Source of the DNA: Callipepla californica brunnescens
Lineage: Eukaryota > Chordata > Aves > Galliformes > Odontophoridae
DNA: 64,000 nt
Direction: 5' to 3'
NCBI GenBank assembly: GCA_023055505.1
Contig: JALIRH010000140.1
Span: 434,001 to 498,000, forward strand
Program-made: the position numbers and the translations under genes
Shown here: positions 23,891-35,870 of the stretch, piece after piece
Numbering within the stretch: position 1 is the first letter of the stretch
How the letters are laid out: every line of letters begins with the position of its first letter
The notes under the pieces: generated by a model
Database searches by the model: none
Told to the model about the DNA's origin: nothing
Seen by the model: only the letters and a program-made list of their open reading frames with translations

Positions 23891-26530
23891 GACATTCCCT
23901 CCGGAAACCTAAGACAGGATGGAAATAGACTTTGAATGTATCACTTCTATTATTTCTATTTCTTATTATGTTTCGTGTAAATTCTAATAAGCTACCTCAG
24001 TTCTGAGCTTTTTGGAGGACACATGAATCATTGATCACCTTGCTGCTGAGCCCTTCCAATTCCCTCCTCTAAAAGGGAAGCATCTACTTCATCACATAGG
24101 GGTTTTAATGTCCAAGTGTCGTTTTACATGCAAGAGCATTTTTTACTTCAGTACACTCTCTGAACACTGGCATGTTTATCATTAATATCCATTATCACCT
24201 GAAAAATACTTTGGGATTTAAAACATCTCTCTACCTGTGGAATACAGAGAAGCTCATTCATACCTTTATCTCCTGCAGAATAGACTGCCCTAATACTCTG
24301 CTCAGTGATCTGACAAACAGACAGATTACTGAGCTCCTCAACTGTATATCACAAAGAAACACAAGCGTGCCTCCTTGGTGATAGTGTCACTACACAGCCT
24401 TCTCATAAAACAAAGGGAGAAAGTTAACGTTTTTATGTTAGACTGTAAAGGAAAAGACGGTGGTAGTGAGGAACATCAGTAAATCTAGGAGTCTTTATGG
24501 TTTTTTTTCAGCTATACAAGAGTGGTTGAACCTCCTTACAATCAGACTAAGTCCACACAATGAATTTTTAGTGTCTCATGATAGAAGGACATTTTTTTTC
24601 TGTATAGGACACTACTAAGATTTAATAATTTGCAATGCAATTGTTTCCTACTAAGGTGCTTTGCAAAGACAGAAGATTTTTTTAAATACAACAGTGATTT
24701 GAGAATGTTCATTATAAGTACATTTCCACAAGAAGTTGAGCTCAGTCCATCAAATCTGGACTCCTATTAAGTAATTACAAGTTCCTGACTGTGCAATCTT
24801 TCTGAAGATAGAATCAACCACAAATAATTTCATATAAAATCATTGTGCTTTAAATTCTACAATAATTATCATCTCATAATCTCCACTGACTTGATAGTGA
24901 TACTGGACATTTGCTCGAGAAAACTTCCCAAAACAAATAAACATAACATCCTCAAAATAAGTCTACTAAATCTAGGTAATAACAGCAAGGATTACACAAA
25001 CTAAAGATTTTACTTTAGGATTTTAGAACTGTTCACGTGCAGATCCTTAAAATCAACAGTGCTACAGCACTGTCCTCTTCTTACATCAGCAAAAGCAAAA
25101 AAATTACAGTAGATTTGACGGTGATTCTTTTAAATGTAGCCACTGATCTATAGAGTGTATTTGGTCTCTCAGTAAAAGATAACCATCTCTCCAATCACTT
25201 TCTTACTTCAGTAAAAAAACGTTTTTTTTTGTTTTTTTTTTTTTTCCATATTCTTTCTTACTATTTTATTATGCACCATGTGCAGTAAATACCACAATGG
25301 AATTTTATGGATTTTTTTGATGAAGTAAACTTAGATAACAGTACATTTGATGCTCAGATTATATGTCACAGAATTTGAGACGATTAATATTTTGGATTTA
25401 AAAAAAAAAAATCTTTTTATTTTACCTTTATTTAGATTTTTCAAACAAGGAACATTGTTTCCCAGTGGTAATCTTTGATTATAACCATACGGCACAAATC
25501 AACACATAGGTCCAGCTTACTTCTAACAGTAGATGCTGGTGTAAGCAATAGAAAACCTTTGATTTGCATGTGTCACTGGTGCTGGGAAGAAAAGAAGGAA
25601 AACTGTAGAGGACTTGAGGATGGGGCAGGAGAGAGATGGCCATCAAATATTCTTTCCTCTTAAAAAAGTGTAGACAAATATAAATCAATGAAAATTAACC
25701 CCTCAAAATCAGATGGCATTCAATATGAAGTTCAACATTTCAAAATTAAATCCACTGAAACAGGTTATTATTATGGCAGTCCTACAACCTACTGTGAATT
25801 TCCTCTTTAGCTGTGATGCTGGAGTGGAAATAGGAGCACTGCAGCTACTTGGCTGCTTTCAGAAATATTTGTTTTTGTTTGCTGTGACATTTTTACCTAC
25901 TGTAATTGATAAAGGAAGAGCAACGCTAAAACACTGAAGTCAACAAGCCCAGGAAAGATGTATTTGAAAACAGAGCAACAGACCCTTCTGCCCAAAAATC
26001 TTTTCACTAGAAAGAAATTTGTTATGGAAATGTATACTCAGAAGTAATTTAAATACATTTGATAAGATATTACAGTAAAAGCAACTGCAGTGTATGTCCC
26101 TGTCTTTATATATCAATAAATAGCAATGTCTAATCTTGTGAGATTGTAAACAACTACAAAATACAAAAAGTCAAATTTAAGCAGGTAAAACAAGATACAA
26201 CTGGCTTAGATTGCACATAAATTCTAAGATGTAATGCTGGAAACCCCTGGAAGCCCCTGCCAATCTGCATGTTTAGTGACTTTGAAAGTGCTCTTTAGAA
26301 TCATACACAAACATTTAAACTTTGACAGGCTTTAGATGTACATGCTCAAACCCAAATAAAATCTACAAATCAAGTTCTTGAATACTTTGAAAAGTTTGAC
26401 TTAATAAGTGTTTTCCAACATACAACTTCTGTGATGGGACTAAACTGAGAACACAACCTCTGTGGTTTGTTTTGTTTTGTTTTTTTGTAAAAGTGGTAGT
26501 TAAGTGGAAATGAAACTGTTTTTTTAAAAA
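23891..26530. other. Non-genic block
   Basis: No gene or element recognised. It contains an interrupted T tract at 25222-25245 and a T/TTTTG tract at 26461-26485. Confidence 0.6.
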
Positions 26531-26932
26531 ATCATAGAAGCACAGGAAGCGACCTGTGAAGGCCATCTAGTCCAACTCCTCTGCAGTGAACATGGACACC
26601 ACAGCTAGATCAGGTTGCCCAGGGCCTTATCCAGCCTCACCTTGAAAGTCTCCAGGGATGAGGCACCAAACAGAACACTGGGTATCCTGTTCCAGTGCCT
26701 CATGTCACTGTAGAAGAATTTTTCCATATATCTAACCTAAATCTACCTTCCCTGAGCTTGAAACCATTTCTCATTTTTCTATCACCACAGACCCTGCTAA
26801 AAAGTCTGTCCCCTTCTTTTCTGTAGCTCCCTTTTAGATACTGAAAGGCCGCTATCAGGTCACCTCACAGCCTTCTCTTCTCCAGGGTGAAGAGCCCCAG
26901 ATCTCTCAGGCTGTCATAGGGGAGATGTTCCA
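26531..26932 (-). mobile_element. CR1 LINE 3' segment, minus strand
   Basis: Begins with ATCATAGAAGCACAGGAAGC and GCCATCTAGTCCAACTCCTC, and continues through GGTTGCCCAGGGCCTTATCC, CCAGCCTCACCTTGAAAGTC and CTGTTCCAGTGCCTCATG. It runs into the complement of the ORF2 C-terminus, where the minus strand reads a GLRDL/GLF-like block at about 26880-26925. It stops abruptly at about 26932, where a plus-strand CR1 segment begins. Confidence 0.93.
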
Positions 26933-26936
26933 TTCT

Positions 26937-27074
26937 GTGGATATGACACCAAGCAGTGGGGTGTGGTCAACGCACCAGAGGGATGGGATGCCATTCAGAG
27001 GGTCCAAGACAGGCTTAAACCATGGGCCCCAGTGAACCTCATAAGGTTCAACACCTGAGTCAAGGCAACCCCCC
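26937..27074 (+). mobile_element. CR1 RT-region segment, plus strand (likely the inverted 5' part of the same insertion)
   Basis: Reads GATATGACACCAAG (the D-D-T-K end of the RT catalytic FADDTK box), then GTGTGGTCAACGCACCAGAG (VVN.PEG), GGATGCCATTCAGAGG (DAIQR), CAGGCTTAAACCATGGGCC and GAACCTCATAAGGTTCAACA (NLM.FN). This part lies a few hundred bases upstream in the CR1 sequence of the adjoining minus-strand segment. It sits in the opposite orientation with almost no spacer. Confidence 0.88.
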
Positions 27075-28390
27075 ATTACCAAATTATTTTTACAAAACAA
27101 GTGATACTAATCTTTTCTCAGATTGCTGCAACAAAAAACTATCTACACAATGTCACAGGAACATAACAGTCTGTACAATCTATAAAGCTCATTCGGTGCT
27201 AGATATTTCAATGACAGGATAGAGAGTGTCTTCAGGAACAAGTCATTTGAGTCAGAGAGAATTCATGGTATGATACACTACTTAAAATGACGCAAAAATT
27301 GAGCAATTACCATCACCACATCTGTCCATCCCTGCCCTGCCATTCCCAAACCGTTTCTTTTCCACAGTTCCCATAGTAACTCATACCAGTCATACCTACA
27401 CTAATTCTGACCTCATATCAACGTAAAATTAAGATTTCCCAGTTTACCCTCCCTGATTGTTTTCAAGCCTTTGTTTACAGATTTTTGCATTCCTATGTAG
27501 CACTGTGCAGAACCCACAGATTATTACTTCCAGTCTTTTTTTTTTTTTTCCAAGTCTTTTGAATCTCTCTGCATGACAATTACTTGTTTCTTCCCCCGCA
27601 AAGGTCTAATTACTGAAATGGTCTATATTTAGAAAAAATAATGGTTAGTTTTCCACTCATGTGAATTGCTAGTGCATTAAGTCAGGTACCTCAGAATGGG
27701 ATGACAATGTTAGCATGCTGAAGTGCAGCTAGCATGCTAAGTGTGCAGCTGTTTAGAGCTAGTTAATAGGACACACTGATGGTAAGAGCATCTTATTTTT
27801 TTATTCTAAGATATCTTAACAGGAACTGCTAGGAGGGGCTTCTACTCACTACATATTTATAGCCTAAAACACTTTCATGAAATAAGAAGACTGTGCTTTT
27901 CAAATATTTCTTGAGAAATGCAACCCATTGTGCTGGAAGCATCTTTTGACCAAAGTGTTTCATCCACAAAACAAGAATGAACCCATTATGAACTGGATGA
28001 ACAATAGTAGAGGTGGTTTAGTAACTTTCCTGAATATTTTCAGCAAAAACAGTTACAGGGACTGCAACAGAAGTCTAGCAAATAAAAGTTTATGAAAATG
28101 TCCGAAAGTGTGTACTATTCACAATATATATTGCTTTCAATAGTAAATTAAAAACACCTGGTTCATTTTCCCCATTTGCTGTTTTATCTAATGTTGATTA
28201 GATTGTCAATTAATTAGCTTTATTTCATTGATACAAATAAATTAAAAAAAATATTCTATGTATTATTGCCACTTAAATTATTTTATTTAATAAATATTTA
28301 TATTGCAGGATAACTGAGATTTTGTTACTTTTAAAGGACTTCAACTGGATAATCAAGTGCCCAACTCATATTTAATCCTACACTTAATTT
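27075..28390. other. Non-genic block
   Basis: Unique-looking AT-rich sequence. It contains a short tandem repeat at 27711-27749 and a T run at 27537-27550. No gene recognised. Confidence 0.6.
27711..27749. repeat. Two-copy tandem repeat of about 20 bp
   Basis: TAGCATGCTGAAGTGCAGC (27711-27729) is followed directly by TAGCATGCTAAGTGTGCAGC (27730-27749). Each unit contains the palindrome GCATGC. Confidence 0.85.
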
Positions 28391-28831
28391 TCATTTCTTT
28401 TTGTTCTGTGCTATTTTATTCTTGGTTATAAGCATGCAGAATGGAGAAATCCCCATATGCTTAACAGAGTCAGCTCCAGTAAAGTTTCTCATTCTTCCTT
28501 TCAAGATTTTCTGAAGTTTCCTGGCACACAGCCTACCTGCACTGCAAAAAGGACCCATATGTGGTGGCTCCCTGAACTCCAGCATAAATCTTGGACTCCC
28601 AACCAAACTGACAAATCTGTCTTTAGGAGGCTTGGAGACCTCAGTGGTGCCAGGGATCACTTGATAAAGGTTCTTATTATCCTCAGGGGCCATCATGTTA
28701 TTTGAACGAGAGCAATAAACAGGAGGAAAGAGTACATAGACTAGGTACAAGCACATATTTGCTGAGTACAAAAAACTGTCAGCAGAGGCAAAGTCAGAAG
28801 CAAAATGTTTGGATGGGATTTCTGGAAGCAT
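28391..28831 (-). other. Unassigned 146-codon open frame, possible exon or retrocopy
   Basis: The longest unexplained open frame outside identifiable repeats. GC over it is higher than in the flanks. It starts at an ATG with a purine at -3. The predicted product has no clear signal peptide; residues 20-40 are hydrophobic (near NMCLYLVYVLFPPVYC), and the C-terminal end is basic (KNKIAQNKKK). I cannot assign it to a family. An AATAAA on the minus strand (28415-28420) followed about 15 bases later by an A-rich stretch could be a poly(A) signal and eroded tail, which would make this the end of a transcript or a processed copy, but that signal lies inside the frame, which argues against this exact frame being the protein. 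It may be a chance frame. Confidence 0.2.
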
Positions 28832-29340
28832 TTTAGGAAACTAGGAAGATGTGCTATTTATATGGTGGTTAAAGAAAGTCTGAAAATGTAGGATTATCTT
28901 CTAGAAGACAAATGAGACAGTAGAAGAGACCAAACATAATACAGCCCTAACTTCTTCGAGCACATAACAGGACTTGATAAGCACCAATCCACTCAGGAAG
29001 AAGAGAAGCCTCTGATTCTACAAGCATTTGACAGGAGCAAGCTCTTTGTTCTTAAAATAAAAAAAATATATAATAAAAAAAAAAAAAAAAAGAAAGGAAG
29101 CATACTACCATTTAATTATGGTTATCAGACAGGATTCTGCTGTTTTGTCACAGTAGCAATAACTCCCATGAGGATTGTGAACAGGTTGTTGAACTGTGGT
29201 GATGTACCAGCTTTGCAGTTTCTATTCCAACACTTCTAGCCAAGACCAAAATTGTGTTGCCAAGAGAACAGAAATGTCTGAACTATAGAAAAATTCATGC
29301 CAAAATTCAGGGGCTTTTTGCACAGATGACCTCCTGGAGG
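28832..29340. other. Non-genic spacer
   Basis: Contains an A-rich tract at about 29058-29095. Nothing else is recognised. Confidence 0.6.
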
Positions 29341-30038
29341 TCTCTGCCCTGCAGCGAGGGACTTGGGTGTCCTAGTGGATGGCAGGTTGGCCATGAGTCA
29401 GCAGTGTGCCCCGGTGGCCAAGAAGGCCAAGGGCATCCTGGGATGCATGAAAAAAAGTGTGGACAGCAGGTCAAGGGAGTTAATCCTCCTCATCTACTCT
29501 GCCCTAGTGAGGCCTCAGCTGGAATAACATGTCCAGGTCTGGGATCCCTGGTACAAAAAAGATAGGGATCTCCTCAAAAGAGTCCAGTGGAGGGCTACAA
29601 AGATGTTAAAGGGCCTGGAGCACCTCCCTTATGAGGAAAGGCTGAGAGACCTGGGTCTGTTCAGCCTTGAAAAAAGAAGACTCAAAGGGGATCTGATCCA
29701 CATCTATAAATATCTAAGGTGTGGGAGGCAGAAAGCCAAGGCTGGACTCTTCTCAGCAGTGTGTGGTGATAGGATGAGGAGAAATGGTCACAAACTGAAG
29801 CATAGGAAGTTCTGCACAAATGTGTGTGGGAACTTCTTCATAGTGCAGTAACGGAGCACTGGCACAGGCTGCACAGAGAGGTGGTGGAGTCTCTTCTCTG
29901 GAGACATTCAGTACCCACCTGGACGCCTACCTGTGCAACCTGGGCTAGGGGGGTTGAACTTGATGGCTACTGTGGCAGGGGGGTTGGACTTGATGATCTC
30001 TGGAGGTCCTTTATAGCTCCTACAATTCTGTGATTCTT
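29341..30038 (+). mobile_element. CR1 LINE 3' end (younger-looking copy B)
   Basis: A 5'-truncated CR1 longer than copy A. From about 29350 it carries GGACTTGGGTGTCCTAGTGG (DLGVLV), a CAGCAGTGTGCCCCGGTGGC segment (QQCA.VA), AAGAAGGCCAAGGGCATCCT (KKA.GIL) and REL-ILLIYSALVRPQLE-type sequence. It then has the same RDLLKRVQWRATKM..GLEH, YEERLRDLGLFSLEKRRL and LKHRKFCTNVCGNFF blocks as the copy at 16003. The 3' end contains a duplicated GGGGGGTTGGACTTGATG-like segment near 29948-29994 and finishes in CTGTGATTCTT. Frameshifts, for example near 29525, break ORF2. Confidence 0.96.
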
Positions 30039-30879
30039 CAAATTCTATTTTAGCAGTTGCTAAGATTACACTAAAACTGAGCTGTTACTCATATATTATT
30101 CCATTTTATTCATTCTGTTCCTGTAGTGCCCAGTGTGCAGGACAAACTATGCCTACAATGTATATCATCTAGGAGAACAAATAACATCAAAAGACTGGGA
30201 AAACACAGTCCTTGTAAAATAACTTAAAATTGCATACTTCTCATATCCATACACTGATTTCAACCTCATGTGCTACATTTTATTTTCCAGACATCGTGAA
30301 CTAAGTGATGCTTTAGATGATATCTAAAAGACAGAGGGGAGGAAGGGGTTAATTAAAAAAAAAAAAAAAAAGTATATCAAAAGGGAGAGTCTCTAGGCAC
30401 TGAGGAAAACTTAGTTGCAATACCTTACTTCACACAGCAGAGGGATTGAGAAGGAATGCCTCCTATAACCACAAAATGCTTGGAAAAATGCTTCTGACTC
30501 CTACTACAAACCCAAGACTAAACATAAATCCAACCATGTGGGTGCGTAAGTGGATGGTTTATGTACATGTTAATATATACATGCACACAAACACAGCCTC
30601 CCTTCTACAGTTGTGGATGAAAATTAAAGATACTGTAACACATAATGAATCACACTACTAACAGTTAAATATTTCTAAACTACTCTTTCACTGTTATAAC
30701 AAATGACAAATATGTATTATAGAATATCTATGGAGATCTGCACAGATACTCTATAATCTATGAAATGAGATTAAAAGCTTAGATATTGCCAAGGGTTACT
30801 TAGCATTATTATTCTTGCTATGATAACTTCTCTGTGAATTCTAGTATTGTTTAAAAATCATAATTAGGATAATTTAAGT

Positions 30880-31150
30880 GTATATTCCCTAATGCTTGCC
30901 ATCCATCACAGGTTTTAGTGCAGTGTATCGGATTAGGATCTCCAGTGTGGAATAAAAAACGATGGCAGGAGTGCCAGTCTCTGTATTTTTGATAATAAAA
31001 AGACAGAGCACTTGCCAGCAGCAGCTTGCTGTCAGTAAAAATGAATCTGAAACAGATGCCAACTGCATCAACAGCTTGAGCCATATACATTTTTTATTAG
31101 ACAAAGACATAAATTGTGACCAAAGTACATAGGGGCAAAGCGCACCAAAG
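30880..31150. promoter_or_regulatory. Candidate conserved noncoding element
   Basis: A repeat-free block with preserved CpGs (near 30928, 30960 and 31140) and motif-like words such as GATAATAAAAAGACAG, TTTTTTATTAGACAAAG (a SOX/TCF-like core) and CAGCAGCAGCTTGCTG. Two overlapping minus-strand frames of 79 and 89 codons span it, with no recognisable similarity. Function is inferred from texture only. Confidence 0.28.
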
Positions 31151-34100
31151 AATACCACTAATACATTTCAAGTTCAAACAAAGTTCTCTAGTACTCTCTT
31201 TGACAATTAGACTATTCTGTTCATATCTGAGGCAAAACAAGCATGCTTTGTTAAAAATATGAATTAAATCAGGACTTGGAAAATATATATATACTGTTTA
31301 TACTTTATCTATATCAAAAATGGATATTGTTTTACTATCACCTGCACACAAGGATCTAAGTACTCAAACTGGAGCATAATTTTTCAGTATTATGAAACAG
31401 CTTATTGTTCTATTTTCCATTTAAGGTTTATATCAAAGTAATTTGTATATAGTACTGGGTACTTGTGGCTAAAAATTGCCAAGCTCTTTCCCTCCTACTC
31501 ACCTCCCAGGGAGATCATAAGCCTCTAGATTTGTCTAATAACAAACAGGGGAAAAAAAATCCTTACAATAGCAGAAACATACAATTTACTTCTCAAAGTT
31601 TTGCTTTACTTTCATTTTTAAAACTGAGTATTTTGTAACCATACTTACTTCAACATATTTCAATATTTATCTATTTCAAAATCTAATTGAGAGTTTTATT
31701 TTCCATGTTATTACCCATTTACTGATCTGTTCCATTGAACTAGATACTCAAATCTCTTTAGAGATCTCCTGGAAAATGTGTGATTCCATTTCAAAAGTAA
31801 GTTGGGGCTTATGAAATTAAATAAAGTTCAAATGTGTTTCTTTATTTTGTATATTTCATTTTACTCCAAGGTTTCATATTCCCAAAGTTTCCAAAGTAGC
31901 TAGAAAACAATGTTTGGCACAGAATAGAATAAAAATGTTCAATCTAAACAAAAAACATGGAAATGGTTAATTCATGACTGAATGAAGAAAATCGATGCAT
32001 TTGCTTGCATGCATGTATTTGCATTTTCAAGGAGGTGGTAAGAATTTTGTTTGTTTTTAGTATTCCCTCTACACCTAATCAGATTTATCTCATAATTGCT
32101 ACTTTTTGAGCATAGATGGAATAATTTGAGTCACAACTAACCATTCTGTAGCCTGCAAAATGAGCTGTACTATCATTTGAACAATTTTCTTTTTCTGTTT
32201 TTCTTGAAATTCTAAGGAAATGATAAAAGAACTTCTAGCAGAATTTCTTCTTACATGCAGTTTATCTTGTCATACTGCATATTTTTTCATATCAAGTTTT
32301 CTACTGATTTTTTAAATTATTCTAAGTATCCATTCAAAGTGACTGAATGAATACTAATTCCAGATGTACTTGAATTTTTCTTAAATTATTCAAAGGGAAT
32401 ATACATGCTATTTTCTAACTACACTGCCTTACTAGTAGTTAGATTTACGTTACATAATTTCATCTCTTTCCCTGAAGTGGATGATGTACTCTTTTATAAT
32501 CTTTATAAACATAGATACAAAGTGATAATCACATCCGAACTTCCGACACATGAAATTCATATGTTTGTCACATACAGAAGTTTTAGCTGACCATGACTTG
32601 TGGAGAAAATTCAGGCAAATATCAGCATCTCCATATGCCCATCTAGACTACCTTACAAACAACTCTACTAGAGAACAATATGAATATTTATATTTATATA
32701 TTTTTTTCTCATAAAGTTTATTTTGTTTAGCATAAGAGATATTCCATTTTACGGAGAATTGGCATATTTCTGGCCTTTCATCATAACAATTTTAAAGAAC
32801 ACCAATCTAAAAAAGTCCATAATGAGTAAGTCCAGCAGCACTCGATTCAAATGTTATTTGTGGAAAATCACATTTTCTACTTAAGGTGACAGAAAATAAA
32901 TAATTGGCCCCTTACAGCACTTGCAATTAGTACAGAATATTCTGTAATGTGCTTCTAATTCTGTGTGAGAACTCAAAACTATGTCAGCTTCTCTTTTCCT
33001 AAAAGCAGAACACAACATCAGGAAAATAACATCACACTAAGGAACATGGAAAGAAAAATGTAGTGTTATGCTTTAGCAAGGCCTACATTGTATGAACAAG
33101 ATTCTTACAAGGAAGGGAAAGATTTAAACCTTTCATTTACAACCACAGCGCAAAGAAGTCTTTCAATGTCACTAACGTGTCAGAACAGGATAAAATAGGT
33201 CAGGGGAAAGACAGAAAAAGAAAGAATAAGAAGGTTAATGTTCCTTTTATTTTTTCTTAATCTACAAAGGATTCATGTCCTTTTTGTATTTTATCTCTTG
33301 TGGAACATTGTGCTTAACATTGTTAATTAGACAGGATTTTAAACTATTAGAGAAAATATAAACGTAAGGACTAATAGTGAATCCATAATTTAAATCTGTG
33401 AGCATTTTCAAACTTGCCAAGGTCTCAGTAGTAGCCTTAAGAATCAACAGAGACAAAAACTGAATCTTTGGGTCTGTGTTTTAATTTATTTGAGAGCCTG
33501 AGATTGTGAAGAAACATCTACAACCCTAGTATTTAAAACAAAAAGTCTATCTCTAACCCAGCTCACACATTTATGCTAACACAAACACCTTGTTTCAAAG
33601 TACCTGCAAGCAGTAGGTCCCTTAGAAGCACTGGGCTTCCAAACTAGTTGAGACCTCTGGTGGGAACTAGGAGGGTGATGAAAATCTCTGAAGGATAAAG
33701 GTATCCACAAAACAGGTTATTTTGTTGATTCATAAGCAATTTGTCTATTTATAGGTTGAAAAAATGCATTTAATTAAAATTAGATAAAGAAATCAAAGTT
33801 AATTAACTCTTTCCAAAAATAAATGTAATTCGCATGAATCAGAAGGGAGTCTTGGGATGCAAGGCTGACCTATTCTAGACAACTGAATTGGCAAGTACTA
33901 TACTGGGTCAAAATCACCTCAGTAACAGCACTGGAAACACTCAATTTTTGTGTGAATCGATAAGAACTGGGAACATCATGGAAAAAGTAATTAGGAATGA
34001 GTCATTTATTTGAGAGAAATTTCAGCAGAAGAAAGGAGGTACAGGAGAGTCAAAAGGATGACTTCAGGAGAAGGAGGTATGGGGAATAAGACACAAAAGG

Positions 34101-35832
34101 AAAGAAGGCCTTGAGATCCTCACTCCAGAATCTCTCCTATGAGGAGATTCTCTAGAGTCCCTGCACACAACCAGGAATTAGAACCAGAATCCTAGGCTGG
34201 ATAAATTAAGCCACATATGAATGCTATATTTAATATCATTCTTAACTATTAATTATCTTTAATTTAACAATGCATTGTCATAAATTGTAAAATGGTAAGT
34301 AAATGCTGCATAAGTGTTGTTGGCCATTGAGATGGCTTAGTACTCAATAGCCCAAAGCTTTCACTGAGATTGGCTGTAGGTTGGATGTGGTCATAACCCA
34401 GAAGAGACATTACAGTCTGTCTCTGCCTGTCAGTAAGTTTCCTCTGAAGTCTGTTAACCTGTTGAATGGAGAAATAATGTCCCCTGAAAATATTACCAAT
34501 TGCTACTGAGATAAAAATATCTCTACCTTTGTAATTTTAGTAGGGAAAAATATATATTTAGTTGTTTTATCTAACAATAACTTAGACAAATCTGAAATAT
34601 CCTCCTTGAAATGATTAAATGACAGTGCAGTTCAGCCATACTGACAAACTATAGGCAACAATTTCTACAGTTCTAATGTAAGTCTATGAATGTCTAAGTA
34701 ACGTTTGTGAAGTCTTAAACTAAAATCTAATAGCTGTTTCTCAGAGCTGTACAACTTACATCACTCTATTTAAAAATGACACCTTAGTGAGATCTTAAAC
34801 AATGGAAGAAACTGAGTACTATTTTATGCGAGGTAAGCAATTTCTGTTCAATCCTAATTCATTCTGAATTTTCATAAGCATACTTGATGAAGGAGCATGA
34901 AGTCTCAAAGACAAATGCAAGGGAAACAACAGACAAAGAGAGGAGTACAATTCATCGCCTGATTTTTTTTTATCATTGTTATCATTCGTAGCTACTTTGC
35001 CTTCCAAAATACAGCATTTCTTACATAAATGCTTTTGATCTTATTTTTCCCCTCTCTAAATGTATTCATAGCTCTGGAAAGCAAATGGAGTTCTATCAAT
35101 TTGCAGCTATTTTTGCCTCTGACACAATTCATATAAAAAATGTTCAGAGAAAAGTTAAGATGAGCTTCTGACTGAAGAACTAATTACACAAAGATCATAT
35201 AAAATGTAAAGATATACTAGATAAGAATTTTCATTACAAATAGAATTAATGCATGTAAATTACTGGGATATTTGCTTCTCTAAAGCTCCATTTTCAAAAA
35301 AGATGTACTTTCTAACAGGTATCAATTTTCTTTTGACTAAAAAACACATATTTTTCAAATTATCTTTGGGAGGGGAAATAGGATTAAACTGTAGGGAAGA
35401 AAGGATTCAGAAAAAAAATTAACAAATTTATCTATATTATTAAAATATTAGAGGAAGAAATGCACAGTTTATTTTGAATATTTATCTTAGTTGACACTGA
35501 AGAAATGTCTAAAATTTCAGGATCAATTTTGAACATATTAATTTCAGTGCAGTGTGTAACTTAACTATGAAGAATACCAGATTAGTCATAGTGGTAAAAT
35601 CATCAATTAAGCACATGTGACAAAGAAAGGTGTCTGCAGTAGAGAAAGCAAAAATGAAGATTATATCAGCAGTTTTCACAAGATCACATTCATTCTCCAG
35701 AAGGAAAATGCTAATTCTATATAAACAAAAATGAATATCTAGCTAATGAATAATACCATTATTTTGGTCTGCTTTAAGTCATTTACTCCAAATTCTCGTA
35801 TTTTGAGACTTTATCTGGGTAACAAAAAAGAG

Positions 35833-35870
35833 TTTTTTTTTGTTGTTGTTGTTGTTGTTTGTTTGTTTGT
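35833..35870. repeat. T-run / (TTG)n / (TTTG)n compound microsatellite
   Basis: Nine T residues are followed by five or more TTG units and three TTTG units. Confidence 0.9.
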
